Positions 15,629 through 25,073 of a DNA stretch of 64,000 nt are shown here, in pieces. The notes below the pieces were generated by a model, which worked only from the letters and a program-made list of their open reading frames with translations, was not told where the DNA came from and ran no database searches. Made by a program: the position numbers and the translations under genes. The stretch lies in the NCBI RefSeq assembly GCF_002023715.1, contig NZ_MAHX01000005.1, forward strand, positions 124,001-188,000, given 5' to 3'. Numbering within the stretch: position 1 is the first letter of the stretch; the number at the start of each line of letters is the position of its first letter. Source of the DNA: Elizabethkingia occulta (GTDB lineage: Bacteria; Bacteroidota; Bacteroidia; Flavobacteriales; Weeksellaceae).

Positions 15629-16447
15629 TTATTTTACGGAGTAAAAATAAATAAGTAAAGCTAAACCGATAACGATACGATAAATACCCCAGAATCTGAA
15701 TCCGTATTTATTCAGTAATGCTATAAAAGATTTGATAGCAATAAGTGCTGTAATAAATGCGATAACGTTTCCGATAAGGAAAAGGAAAAGATTATCATGA
15801 GAACTAAGCAGCATTTCGTATCCTTTGGTAGCCTGTGCTGTTCCTTCTCCCCAAGTCTTTACAAAAATAGAGTAAACTGTTACAGCAAGCATAGTTGGTA
15901 CAGCTAAGAAAAAAGAAAACTCAGCGGCTGCTTTTCTGGAAAGTCCCTGTGTCATACCCCCGATAATAGAAGCTGCACTACGGCTGGTTCCCGGCATCAT
16001 TGCCAGACACTGCCAGAAGCCAATAGTTAAAGCCTTTTTTATAGTTACTTCTTTCTCATCCAATACTGTAGGATTTTTGAACCAGTTGTCTACAAAAAGC
16101 AATACTACTCCACCCAATACCAGTACTGTTGATATAGCGATTTGATTGCCTAAAACAGCTTCGATTTTATCATCGAATAATTTTCCAAGGATTAAAGCCG
16201 GAATAACGGCAATGGCCAATTTGATATAGAAATTAAGGTTTTTGAAGTCAAAAAACTTTTTCCAGTAAGCTACAACAACTGCTAAAATAGCACCGAACTG
16301 AATTGAAACCTGAAACATTTTAAGAAATTCAGTTTCTTCCATTCCCATAAGGTTTGCTGCAAACCCCATATGTGCTGTAGATGAAATCGGTAAAAATTCG
16401 GTAAGTCCTTCTACAATAGCTAAAATAATCGCCTGAATAGTATCCAT
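15629..16447 (-). CDS. uppP: Undecaprenyl-diphosphatase
   Basis: A polytopic inner-membrane protein of 272 residues that recycles undecaprenyl pyrophosphate for peptidoglycan and glycan synthesis. The catalytic motifs are EGLTEFLPISSTAH (residues 13-26) and PGTSRSAASIIGG. About eight membrane helices are visible. Its ATG shares one base with the stop of the DUF3098 gene (TAATG), which indicates coupled translation. Confidence 0.95.
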   Translation of the reverse strand: MDTIQAIILAIVEGLTEFLPISSTAHMGFAANLMGMEETEFLKMFQVSIQFGAILAVVVAYWKKFFDFKNLNFYIKLAIAVIPALILGKLFDDKIEAVLGNQIAISTVLVLGGVVLLFVDNWFKNPTVLDEKEVTIKKALTIGFWQCLAMMPGTSRSAASIIGGMTQGLSRKAAAEFSFFLAVPTMLAVTVYSIFVKTWGEGTAQATKGYEMLLSSHDNLFLFLIGNVIAFITALIAIKSFIALLNKYGFRFWGIYRIVIGLALLIYFYSVK

Positions 16448-16734
16448 TAGTCTTTTTTACGAATTAAGATGGCATAAATTTCAATAACAAAACCTGCAAT
16501 AACAAGGAAAGGCGCAATTCTGATTCTGCGAATTGAATTGATTCCTTCATTCCAATAGTTAGGGTCGTATTTACCATCAGGTGTGGTATTAGCATCTGGT
16601 CCCATCATCAAAAAGAAACCTACAATAATACAAGCCAACCCGATAAGCATAAATTTGAAATTTTTCTTACCAAAGTAAAAAGTGTTCTCCTGCGTTGAAT
16701 CAGTTGATACGATATTTTGATTTTTTTTGCTCAT
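16447..16734 (-). CDS. DUF3098 small membrane protein
   Basis: A 95-residue protein with a polar N terminus and two hydrophobic helices (FMLIGLACIIVGFFLMMG and IAPFLVIAGFVIEIYAIL). Between them lies a PDGKYDPNYWNEGI loop typical of DUF3098. It is found almost always between ftsX and uppP in Bacteroidota, as here, suggesting a role in cell-envelope or division processes. No biochemical function is established. The start lies two bases after the ftsX stop. Confidence 0.88.
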   Translation of the reverse strand: MSKKNQNIVSTDSTQENTFYFGKKNFKFMLIGLACIIVGFFLMMGPDANTTPDGKYDPNYWNEGINSIRRIRIAPFLVIAGFVIEIYAILIRKKD

Positions 16735-16736
16735 TC

Positions 16737-17636
16737 TTAAGAATAATATAAAGTGTCGATTCTACTTCTCAGGAATCTCCAGGTTGCAAAAATAGTACTT
16801 AAAACAGTAATTAATACTCCTACTCCCAGAACTAGAATGATAAGATAAACGAATTTGGTCTGATCGGTAATAAATACAGATCCAATCTCAGTAGTGAAGT
16901 AATACCATCCTGCAAAAAGAACAGTTAAACCAATTACAGCTCCTATAAGGCCAAGGATAATAGCTTCCTTAATAAAAGGCATCAGGATAAAGCGGCGCTG
17001 TGCACCTACCAGCTGCATGGTTTTAATGGTAAATCTCTTAGAGAATATTTTTAGACGGATAGAGTTATTAATCAGTACAATTGCAACAACTAGGAAGATA
17101 ATAGAGAATGCAAGAATCCATGTTAAGATCCTGTTCAGGTTATTGTAAACGTCAATTGTAAGACTGCTGTCGTTTTTAACCTCTTTAATCCCTTGTACCT
17201 GAGATAACTGCTTTACAACACCGTTAATCTTAGCAGGATCTACAAATTCAGGCTTTAAAGCAACTTCTACAGATGCAGGGAAAATGTTCTCTTCAAAAAG
17301 AGCATCACTGTCGATTCCTAAACTTTTCTTAGCTTCTTTTGCAGCCTGATCCTTAGTAATAAATGTAGCTTTTTTTACAAATGGTAACTTCTGAACGGCT
17401 TCAAAAGTTTCCTGATTTAATTTTGCAATTTTAGTACTGTCTTTAACATCCAGATGCTCGTCGAAATAAGCATTTACTACCAATTGCTCCTTAATATAGT
17501 CAGAGTATTTCTGGGCATTAATTAAAATTAAACCAAAAAGACCAATTAAAAATAAAACCAGCGCAATACTAATTACAACAGTTATGTTGCTGGATCTGAG
17601 TCTTTTCTTATTAAAATCGTCTACACTTTTTGCCAT
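16737..17636 (-). CDS. ftsX: Cell division protein FtsX
   Basis: A 299-residue inner-membrane protein. The topology is one N-terminal helix (about residues 17-41), a periplasmic domain, and three C-terminal helices, the standard FtsX layout. The QLVGAQRRFI segment before the last helices is conserved. With the ATPase FtsE (not in this window) it controls peptidoglycan hydrolases during division. It is the first gene of the ftsX-DUF3098-uppP-truB unit and diverges from rsmA. Confidence 0.92.
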   Translation of the reverse strand: MAKSVDDFNKKRLRSSNITVVISIALVLFLIGLFGLILINAQKYSDYIKEQLVVNAYFDEHLDVKDSTKIAKLNQETFEAVQKLPFVKKATFITKDQAAKEAKKSLGIDSDALFEENIFPASVEVALKPEFVDPAKINGVVKQLSQVQGIKEVKNDSSLTIDVYNNLNRILTWILAFSIIFLVVAIVLINNSIRLKIFSKRFTIKTMQLVGAQRRFILMPFIKEAIILGLIGAVIGLTVLFAGWYYFTTEIGSVFITDQTKFVYLIILVLGVGVLITVLSTIFATWRFLRSRIDTLYYS

Positions 17637-17728
17637 TCAAGATTAATTTTCTGCTAAAATAGAAAAAAACTTCCGAAATTTGCACCTGACAGAGGAAAAA
17701 TGAATGTTAATTAAATCCTAAAACTCAA

Positions 17729-18496
17729 TTGAAAGTAACAGCTAAAAAACACCTTGGACAGCATTTCTTAACCGATGAAAACATCGCATCCAAAATTGCA
17801 AATGGTTTATCCGGAGACGGATACGATGTCGTTCTGGAAGTTGGTCCGGGTATGGGAGTACTGACCAAATATTTACTAGATAAGGAACAGGAAACTTTTG
17901 TTGCCGAAATTGATCAGGAATCGGTAGCCTATCTGAAGCTTCATTATCCAAAACTTGAAAATCATATCCTGAATGACTTTCTGAAACTTGATATCCCTCA
18001 ACATTTTGATGGTCAGGTTGCTGTGATTGGTAATTTCCCATACAATATCTCTTCTCAGATTTTATTTAAGATTATTGACAATTACGAACGTATTCCGGAA
18101 ATGACAGGGATGTTTCAGAAAGAAGTTGCAGAACGTACTGCAGCTGTGCCCAGAACAAAAGATTACGGAATATTGTCGGTAATGGTTCAGGCATATTATG
18201 ATGTGAAATATCTTTTTACTGTACATGAAAATGTCTTTAATCCCCCACCAAAGGTAAAGTCCGGAGTTATAAGTCTTGTAAGAAATCCTAAAGAAGGACT
18301 GGAAGGGAACGAAGTTTTGTTTAAGCAAATTGTAAAAGCAGGATTCAATCAGCGCCGGAAAACACTTCGTAATTCATGGAAAGTTTTGGGAATCCCTGAG
18401 GTCTTGTCGGATCATGAATTCATGAGTAAACGTGCTGAAGAACTTAGCGTACAGGATTTTATCTATATTACAAAGCTTTGGAAAGAGAATAAATAA
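17729..18496 (+). CDS. rsmA: 16S rRNA dimethyladenosine transferase (KsgA)
   Basis: Dimethylates two adenosines in the 3' hairpin of 16S rRNA. At 255 residues it has the normal length. The SAM loop is LEVGPGMGVL (residues 37-45) and the catalytic motif is NFPY (102-105; the family form is N-[LIF]-PY). The start is a TTG giving MKVTAKKHLGQHFLTDEN, which aligns with other RsmA N termini; no ATG fits. It diverges from ftsX across 92 bases and is followed by a terminator. Confidence 0.94.
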   Translation: MKVTAKKHLGQHFLTDENIASKIANGLSGDGYDVVLEVGPGMGVLTKYLLDKEQETFVAEIDQESVAYLKLHYPKLENHILNDFLKLDIPQHFDGQVAVIGNFPYNISSQILFKIIDNYERIPEMTGMFQKEVAERTAAVPRTKDYGILSVMVQAYYDVKYLFTVHENVFNPPPKVKSGVISLVRNPKEGLEGNEVLFKQIVKAGFNQRRKTLRNSWKVLGIPEVLSDHEFMSKRAEELSVQDFIYITKLWKENK

Positions 18497-18542
18497 TTTT
18501 TGAAGCAGTTATTTTATCTGTATTTATCATTTAATAAAATAG

Positions 18543-18578
18543 AACTCTGGTAGAATTTTAAATTTACCAGAGTTTTTT
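18543..18578 (+). terminator. Terminator of rsmA
   Basis: AACTCTGGTA pairs with TACCAGAGTT and is followed by a T run. Confidence 0.88.
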
Positions 18579-18640
18579 ATTGTAGGCATAGGTTAATAAT
18601 TGAAATAAAACTTTTATCTTTAATCTTTATTAATTCTTTA

Positions 18641-19933
18641 ATGGATGTAATGATAAATAAGGAGAAACGTAGTAATCCTGCTTTTTGGATAACAAGTTTA
18701 TATTTTGCTATGGGGTTGCCCTTTGTTGCTATTTCGGTAGCATCGTCTATAATGTACAAGAGTATGGGGATCCCTGATAAAAGCATCGCTTTCTGGACTT
18801 CTCTTATTATGCTTCCCTGGACTATAAAGCCACTCTGGAGTCCTGTACTGGAAATGTTTAAAACCAAAAAGTATTTTGTAGTCTTTACAGAAATATTTAC
18901 AGCTGTTTGTTTTGGCCTGGTCTGCATTTCGTTATCACTACCTCATTATTTTGCTTATTCTATAGCTATATTTTCATTAATGGCTTTTAGCGGCGCTACA
19001 CACGATATTGCAGGTGACGGACTGTATATGGATACACTAGACTCTACGAAACAATCCCGTTATATCGGCTGGCAGGGAGCAGCCTATAATGTGGCAAAGG
19101 TTTTTACCAGCGGACTTATTATTTATTTAGCCGGTGTTCTGGAGAAAACAATGGGTGTAACTCCAGGATGGACTGTTATTATGCTTATTTATGGCGGAAT
19201 TATGCTCCTTATAGGTCTGTTTAATATAAGACAGCTTCCTTCCGGAAAGGTACGTGAATTTGCAGATATTACACTTAAAGACCGTTTTAAAGAGCTGTTA
19301 TTTATTTTTAAGAACTTCTTTACAAAGAAGCATATATTCTACTATATCTGTTTTATTATTTTGTACCGCTTTGCAGAAGGCTTTGCTGTGAAGATAGTAC
19401 CGCTTTTTCTAAAAGCAAATCGTAGTGAAGGCGGATTAGGGCTTTCCACAAAAGAAATAGGCCTTGTATATGGTACTGCGGGAGCTATCGCATTTATTGC
19501 AGGATCTCTTATTTCTGGTTTGTATGTATCCAAAAGAGGGCTCAAAAAGTCTTTATTTACTTTATGCTGTGTGTTCAATTTCCCCTATGTTGTTTACGTG
19601 TTTTTAGCCTGCTGGCAGCCTGAAAATGTTTACCTGATTACATTGGGAATTGTAGTTGAATATTTTGGTTATGGATTCGGATTTGTAGGAATTATGCTGT
19701 TTATGATGCAGCAAATTGCTCCGGAAAAATATAAAATGGCTAATTATGCTTTTGGTACGGGGATTATGAACCTTGGAGTAATGCTGCCGGGAATGCTGAG
19801 TGGTTATATCAGTGATATGGTTGGATACAAACATTTCTTTATTTTTGTACTGATTGCTACAATACCGGCACTATTGATTACTTATTTCGTGCCTTTTACT
19901 TATGATGAAACTTCTAAAAATATAACAAATTAA
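18641..19933 (+). CDS. MFS transporter, probably for mannosides
   Basis: A 430-residue inner-membrane protein with about twelve hydrophobic helices of major-facilitator type. FSGATHDIAGDGLYMDTLD in the middle of the N-terminal half resembles PAT/AmpG-like sugar transporters. A second ATG three codons in is an alternative start. The GH130 phosphorylase gene begins 15 bases after its stop, so the pair very likely imports and phosphorolyses the same disaccharide. The substrate is inferred from the neighbour only. Confidence 0.82.
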   Translation: MDVMINKEKRSNPAFWITSLYFAMGLPFVAISVASSIMYKSMGIPDKSIAFWTSLIMLPWTIKPLWSPVLEMFKTKKYFVVFTEIFTAVCFGLVCISLSLPHYFAYSIAIFSLMAFSGATHDIAGDGLYMDTLDSTKQSRYIGWQGAAYNVAKVFTSGLIIYLAGVLEKTMGVTPGWTVIMLIYGGIMLLIGLFNIRQLPSGKVREFADITLKDRFKELLFIFKNFFTKKHIFYYICFIILYRFAEGFAVKIVPLFLKANRSEGGLGLSTKEIGLVYGTAGAIAFIAGSLISGLYVSKRGLKKSLFTLCCVFNFPYVVYVFLACWQPENVYLITLGIVVEYFGYGFGFVGIMLFMMQQIAPEKYKMANYAFGTGIMNLGVMLPGMLSGYISDMVGYKHFFIFVLIATIPALLITYFVPFTYDETSKNITN

Positions 19934-19948
19934 AATACAGATAATTAT

Positions 19949-20917
19949 ATGTCGACAAAAATAGAAATTCCGTGGCAGGAAAGACCTGAAAACTGTACAG
20001 ATGTAATGTGGAGATATAGTAATAATCCCATTATAGGACGCTATCATATTCCCAGTTCAAACAGTATTTTTAATAGTGCAGTTGTGCCGTTTGAAGATGG
20101 TTTTGCCGGAGTATTCAGATGCGATAACAAGGCTGTGCAGATGAATATATTTGCAGGTTTTAGTAAGGATGGCATTAATTGGGATATTAATCATGACCCA
20201 ATTGTAATGCAGGCGGGTAATACACAAATGATAGAGTCTGATTACAAATATGACCCAAGAGTAACTTTTATTGAAGATCGCTATTGGATTACCTGGTGCA
20301 ATGGTTATCATGGACCAACAATAGGAATTGCATATACTTTTGACTTTAAAGAATTTTTCCAGTGCGAAAATGCTTTTCTTCCGTTCAACAGAAATGGTGT
20401 GCTTTTTCCGGAAAAGATTAACGGCAGATACGCTATGCTCAGCAGGCCTAGTGATAACGGGCATACACCATTCGGAGATATTTATATAAGTTTCAGTCCG
20501 GATATGAAATATTGGGGAGAGCATCGTAATGTAATGAAAGTAGCTCCATTCCAGGATAGTGCATGGCAGTGTACAAAAATTGGTGCTGGTACAGTACCTT
20601 TCCTTACCAAAGAAGGATGGTTAATGTTTTATCATGGTGTAATTAATACTTGTAATGGTTTCCGTTATTCCATGGGAGCGGCTATTTTAGACAAGAACAA
20701 TCCGGATAAAGTTCTTTATCGCAGTAAAGATTACCTCCTGGCTCCTGCTGCTGGTTATGAACTTGCAGGCGACGTCCCGAATGTAGTTTTCCCATGTGCT
20801 GCATTACAGGATGGTGAAAAAGTATGTGTCTATTATGGTGCAGCAGATACTGTTGTATCTGTAGCTTTTGGATATATCGATGAGATTATTGAATCGATCA
20901 AGAAAAACAGCTTATAA
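19949..20917 (+). CDS. GH130 beta-1,4-mannoside phosphorylase
   Basis: A 322-residue five-bladed beta-propeller enzyme of glycoside hydrolase family 130. The probable catalytic acid is Asp102 in YKYDPRVTF, and phosphate-binding basic residues lie in [12 protein letters not shown] and the GTVPF/FYHGV blocks. The length fits the GH130_2 branch that includes Man-beta-1,4-GlcNAc phosphorylase of N-glycan breakdown (BT1033 type), rather than the longer mannosyl-glucose phosphorylases. It has no signal peptide, so it acts in the cytoplasm on a disaccharide brought in by the upstream MFS protein. The exact acceptor sugar is not certain. Confidence 0.85.
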   Translation: MSTKIEIPWQERPENCTDVMWRYSNNPIIGRYHIPSSNSIFNSAVVPFEDGFAGVFRCDNKAVQMNIFAGFSKDGINWDINHDPIVMQAGNTQMIESDYKYDPRVTFIEDRYWITWCNGYHGPTIGIAYTFDFKEFFQCENAFLPFNRNGVLFPEKINGRYAMLSRPSDNGHTPFGDIYISFSPDMKYWGEHRNVMKVAPFQDSAWQCTKIGAGTVPFLTKEGWLMFYHGVINTCNGFRYSMGAAILDKNNPDKVLYRSKDYLLAPAAGYELAGDVPNVVFPCAALQDGEKVCVYYGAADTVVSVAFGYIDEIIESIKKNSL

Positions 20918-20954
20918 TACTTGTTAGATATAAGTTTATAATACTTTAAATAAA

Positions 20955-20979
20955 AAAGAGAGGCAAAATGCCTCTCTTT
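20955..20979. terminator. Bidirectional terminator
   Basis: AAAGAGAGGC pairs with GCCTCTCTTT across a 5-base loop between convergent genes. Confidence 0.8.
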
Positions 20980-21001
20980 CATTTTTCGAAAAGTTGTTCT
21001 T

Positions 21002-22939
21002 TTATTTTTTTAAGACAGTAATCAGTTCGCTCTCTTTTTTCAGCATGGTATCCCATATTTGTTTGAAAGCAACATAATAGTCTTTAGGATAATTGCTGCT
21101 TGCTACAATCGTTGAAGTTTTTATATTAATCTTGTTTTTATCCTGAGAAACCTCATAAGTATAAGAGATTTCTTTGTCTTCTGTAACTATTCTTTTAGAT
21201 TTTGGAAGGTTTTCTACAACATAGCCCTCCGGAATAGTAAGAGAAACATTTTTAATCTTTTCGTAGCCTGTTAAAAGCTCAATAGGCATTGTTCTTTCTC
21301 CTTTCTGATCAAACGGATTTTTTTCAGTATTTAAGAATAATAATGGATTAATAATAAACTTATTCCCTACTGCGTCTACCATATTATCGGCTGTGAAATT
21401 GAATGTTGTTTCAAAATCATTATTAGGTAACAGTTCTGTTTTAATATCAGTAAACGGAAATTTGTAACGATCTTTATAATATGATTTCTGGTAATCTTCC
21501 TTGTCATCTTCATAGCGCTCATTATTGACCATGGAATATAAAGAAGTGTCTTTGTCGGAAAAGCTGCCTTTAATTGTCCCATCCGGATTAAGTGTAGCAT
21601 TTACTGTTAAAAATGTTTTACTACTATTTTCATTCTCCAGATTTACTTCCTTTACCTCTTTGTCTTTCATAATAAATCCTCTGTAATTATATATTTTAGG
21701 AGGTAATACATTGATAAGGGATTGTTTGTTAGAAGCATCCAAAATGTAAAGCTTTCCATCTATTTCGGAACAAGCTATAACATAATTAAGACTGTTGATA
21801 GAAGGATTATAGCTGATAAAACCATTGTTGATAGTAGACAGAACTAATGGATTGGTTGTAATACCTGCTTCCCGAAGCATCTTTACAAGAGTCAGGTTAA
21901 TATCTCCGACATTTCCGATTTTTGTTTTAATAAGGTTATTACTTCCATTATCTGAAGTAAAGTCATGTGTACGGTCCCACTTAAAGCTTTTTTGAGCAAG
22001 AGCAAGTACCTTTTTTGCTTTCTCCATTTGATCTTTTTCAGCTATTATATCAGCAGGAATAAAGCCTGAAGGAAGCTTCTTTTTCAGCTCTCTGCCGAAA
22101 TCATCACGCTCATATAGTTGCTTTCGGATATCTTCCCAACTCATCGCATAGTTTTTAACTTCTCCATTTCTATAAGCTACAGAGTTTAGCTCAGCAGAAA
22201 CTTTAGTTTTATAGTTGTCACTATTCAGCACATATTCTTCTTCTTCAAATGGTTTAAGGTTTTCAAATCCGAAACGGTATGTTCTGCCTTCTACTCCATA
22301 CAAGAATTCTTCAGCAATGTGCCTGTTTTTAGGAGTTAAACTACCTGTATAATTGATATTATAACCAAAGTATTTCGGCATATCAAATACATATTCTGTG
22401 TAGACTACAGGAATATCCTTTTCAATTGTTGTTGTTGGAACATACCAGAAAAATGGCGATATTCTTTTGTATTTAAATTCCAGTACAGAACCATTTTTTA
22501 CATTAGGAAATGTAAATTTGGAAACCTCGTAGTTTTTACTCTCTTTTGATTTAAACTTATCTTCTTTTTCTACTTTGTCAGCTTCAACTTTTCCGTTGAC
22601 AAAATTATAAGTCGTTCCTTTTAGAGCAGTAAGTATTTCTGCATCAGATGATTTTGTAGATTTATATAGATTCAGTTCTACTGTGAGATAATCTTTTGCT
22701 TTATTTTTATCATAGATCTTTACCTGGCTGTAGACTTCCTGATTCAGCATATTGCTGCTTGGGTCTATGAAGTAATGTACTGAGCGATATAAAATTTCAG
22801 CACCGGCATTCGGGTCGATGGCTGATTTTTCTTTTTTCATATCATTTTCAGATACTTTAGGATAGTTCAGAAACTTATCTTTTTGAGCATAGCTCATTGT
22901 GAAAATCCCTGAACAAGCAAGTAAAATTAGTTTATTCAT
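21002..22939 (-). CDS. DUF3857-type transglutaminase-like protein, catalytic residues lost
   Basis: A 645-residue exported protein with a signal peptide ending SYA-Q. It has a beta-rich N-terminal DUF3857-like domain, a transglutaminase-like core around residues 300-410, and a C-terminal beta domain. Aligning with the adjacent paralogue, the core reads IGNVGDINLTLVKMLREAGI, so the catalytic Cys position holds Val344. The His position holds Tyr386 (NYVIA), while Asp401 is kept (LYILDASN). It is therefore probably a non-enzymatic relative, perhaps binding the same substrate or partner. The gene lies six bases after the paralogue, in one transcript. Confidence 0.82.
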   Translation of the reverse strand: MNKLILLACSGIFTMSYAQKDKFLNYPKVSENDMKKEKSAIDPNAGAEILYRSVHYFIDPSSNMLNQEVYSQVKIYDKNKAKDYLTVELNLYKSTKSSDAEILTALKGTTYNFVNGKVEADKVEKEDKFKSKESKNYEVSKFTFPNVKNGSVLEFKYKRISPFFWYVPTTTIEKDIPVVYTEYVFDMPKYFGYNINYTGSLTPKNRHIAEEFLYGVEGRTYRFGFENLKPFEEEEYVLNSDNYKTKVSAELNSVAYRNGEVKNYAMSWEDIRKQLYERDDFGRELKKKLPSGFIPADIIAEKDQMEKAKKVLALAQKSFKWDRTHDFTSDNGSNNLIKTKIGNVGDINLTLVKMLREAGITTNPLVLSTINNGFISYNPSINSLNYVIACSEIDGKLYILDASNKQSLINVLPPKIYNYRGFIMKDKEVKEVNLENENSSKTFLTVNATLNPDGTIKGSFSDKDTSLYSMVNNERYEDDKEDYQKSYYKDRYKFPFTDIKTELLPNNDFETTFNFTADNMVDAVGNKFIINPLLFLNTEKNPFDQKGERTMPIELLTGYEKIKNVSLTIPEGYVVENLPKSKRIVTEDKEISYTYEVSQDKNKINIKTSTIVASSNYPKDYYVAFKQIWDTMLKKESELITVLKK

Positions 22940-22945
22940 TAATAT

Positions 22946-24838
22946 CTAGTTTTTAGTAATTAGCATTTTAGAATTGTCCGCGCTGACAATTTTTTTACGG
23001 AATGCGAGATAATCTGCAAACTGTTCTTTTGGGTAGCTTCCTCTGTTAATTGTAATTTGTCGTTTAATGATAATCTGGTTTTTATCATTAGTAACTGCCT
23101 TCAAGGAATAGTTTCCATAAACAGAGTTTATAGACTGTGATTGTGGTATTTCTGATATTTTATATCCAGCAGGAATATTATATGTGATTTCATAGTCATC
23201 GGCATAAGCAAATGCATTTTCAAAAGGCAATTTTCGCTCTTCAGTATTATTAATGGATGTTAATTCATTGAAAGGAATTGCCCGGAAAAGTAAATCCTGA
23301 CCGATCTTTTTTGAATAATTTTTTGCCTGATAATCAAAATCGAATGACATTACTGCATCGTTGCGGTTGTTTTTGAAATTGTTAATGCTTGCTGTTTCGT
23401 AATTCAGTTCACTAAATCTGTCCTTTAAAGCATCAGAAGCTTCTTTATTACTCTGCCCATCTAATGACAAGTACATATCGTATTGCCAACCTGTAAGACT
23501 AAAATTAGATTTACCATTAACACCTCCTTCACTATTGACTGTTATTTCAGCTTTCATGATGCTTTTGTTTTTACTGGCATCATATACAGGGGTTTTTATA
23601 ATCTTTATTCCATTCTCATCTACAGCTAAAACATTTCTTGCAGTAGTTGAATAGCTTAAATGGTTAAATGCGGTTTTTTGTGACGTGTTTTCTAACCAGA
23701 TGTTGTCTTTTTCCGTTGGAATCATTAAAATAGCATGATTACCACCCATTTTTGGAAAATCTTCATCAAAATTTATAACACTATCGTCACTGTTTATAAT
23801 GGCATAATAAGATTTTATTCCGGCAGCATCCAAAAGTGTTTTCATATAATTGGATAATGCCTTACAGTCACCATAACTTTTTTTACGGACATCATCTGCT
23901 GACATAGGTTGCCAGCCACCTATTCCAATTGCAACGGCTATATAGCGGGTCTTATTCTGCATATATTGATAGAGGCTTCTTACTTTATCTTCGGTGCTCC
24001 CCTGAAGATTGAGTGCTACAATTTCTTTTTTCAAATCTTCTGTGAGAACAGACGATGGTTGAAGAAGATTGCTATAATACCATTTCCCAAAACTGTTCCA
24101 GTCTTTAAAATCTCCTTTCTTCCCTTCAAGGCTGAACTGATCGAGTGAAAATTGCACTTTGGGCAGTATTTGATCCAAATCCGGAGACTTTACTTCATTT
24201 TCAACGGCCGGAACATTTGTAAAGGTATAGCTAATGATGTCATTAATTTTTTGTTCTGAAGGGGTTGCAATAAAGCTTGGATTAACCTTAGTTCTTAAAT
24301 TAATACCAGAAGTATTTTTGATATTAATTGTAGCCTTTTCTAAAGATATTTTATAGGAGTGAAATGGTATAAAACTCGGGAAAAATATTGTATTACTGGT
24401 ATTCACAGTATATTCTGCAACTACAGTATACGGAAAGGTAGAGTCTTCGGGAGTTAGGAATAATACTCTGTCATCAGTATACAGAACAAAATTTTGACCA
24501 TGGCTGTAATCTTTAAAATCGGATTTTGAATAAGTTTTAATCTGTTTGCCATTTTCATCCAGTATGCTGACTTTTATTTGGCTGGGCCTGGATAATTTAT
24601 CATAAGGAATAGTTATATAAGCAAGCTCAGCTCCACTCTGGTTAAGAACAGTTGTGGCTTTCGAGTACTTTATTTCCATCTGATCGATGGATTTTATTGT
24701 AATATCCTGCTGGTCCTTTCTGATGACAGCGTTTGCTTTCTTTTTCAATTCATCTTTTATATTGCCTACGGCATACTCTTGTCCATATAAGGCAGAGATA
24801 CAGAGGATTGTGAAAGGCAGAAAATAATTTTTCGGCAT
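22946..24838 (-). CDS. DUF3857 domain transglutaminase-like protein
   Basis: A 630-residue exported protein. The start is placed at MPKNYFLPF, giving a signal peptide ending ALYGQ; an upstream in-frame ATG adds nine residues. An N-terminal DUF3857 domain is followed by a transglutaminase core with Cys325 (YGDCKALSNYM), His368 (NHAILMI) and Glu383 (WLENTS) where Asp is usual. Family members are periplasmic or outer-membrane-associated and widespread in Bacteroidota; their substrates are unknown. It is the first gene of a two-gene unit with a paralogue lacking the Cys and His. Confidence 0.84.
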   Translation of the reverse strand: MPKNYFLPFTILCISALYGQEYAVGNIKDELKKKANAVIRKDQQDITIKSIDQMEIKYSKATTVLNQSGAELAYITIPYDKLSRPSQIKVSILDENGKQIKTYSKSDFKDYSHGQNFVLYTDDRVLFLTPEDSTFPYTVVAEYTVNTSNTIFFPSFIPFHSYKISLEKATINIKNTSGINLRTKVNPSFIATPSEQKINDIISYTFTNVPAVENEVKSPDLDQILPKVQFSLDQFSLEGKKGDFKDWNSFGKWYYSNLLQPSSVLTEDLKKEIVALNLQGSTEDKVRSLYQYMQNKTRYIAVAIGIGGWQPMSADDVRKKSYGDCKALSNYMKTLLDAAGIKSYYAIINSDDSVINFDEDFPKMGGNHAILMIPTEKDNIWLENTSQKTAFNHLSYSTTARNVLAVDENGIKIIKTPVYDASKNKSIMKAEITVNSEGGVNGKSNFSLTGWQYDMYLSLDGQSNKEASDALKDRFSELNYETASINNFKNNRNDAVMSFDFDYQAKNYSKKIGQDLLFRAIPFNELTSINNTEERKLPFENAFAYADDYEITYNIPAGYKISEIPQSQSINSVYGNYSLKAVTNDKNQIIIKRQITINRGSYPKEQFADYLAFRKKIVSADNSKMLITKN

Positions 24839-25022
24839 AAAAATAATTTCGATAAAAATAAACAAATAACAAACTGGAATGATTAAAATTTATCAATATC
24901 CTGTGAGATAATTTTATTCCGGATATAATGTATTTATTTACAGAACCATTTTATAAAATTTATCTGCTTTGTAATTTAAATTTTAGTGTCATATTGTCTT
25001 AGCTTAATCCGTGGTATAGAAG

Positions 25023-25053
25023 TTGATTTAATCAATTGAAATAATTATATTTG
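25023..25053 (+). promoter_or_regulatory. Promoter of the Bax-inhibitor-1 gene
   Basis: TTG (25023-25025) and TATATTTG (25046-25053), separated by 20 bases, match the Bacteroidota promoter pattern. The ATG lies 20 bases downstream. Confidence 0.7.
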
Positions 25054-25073
25054 TATTTAATCAAAATAACGAA

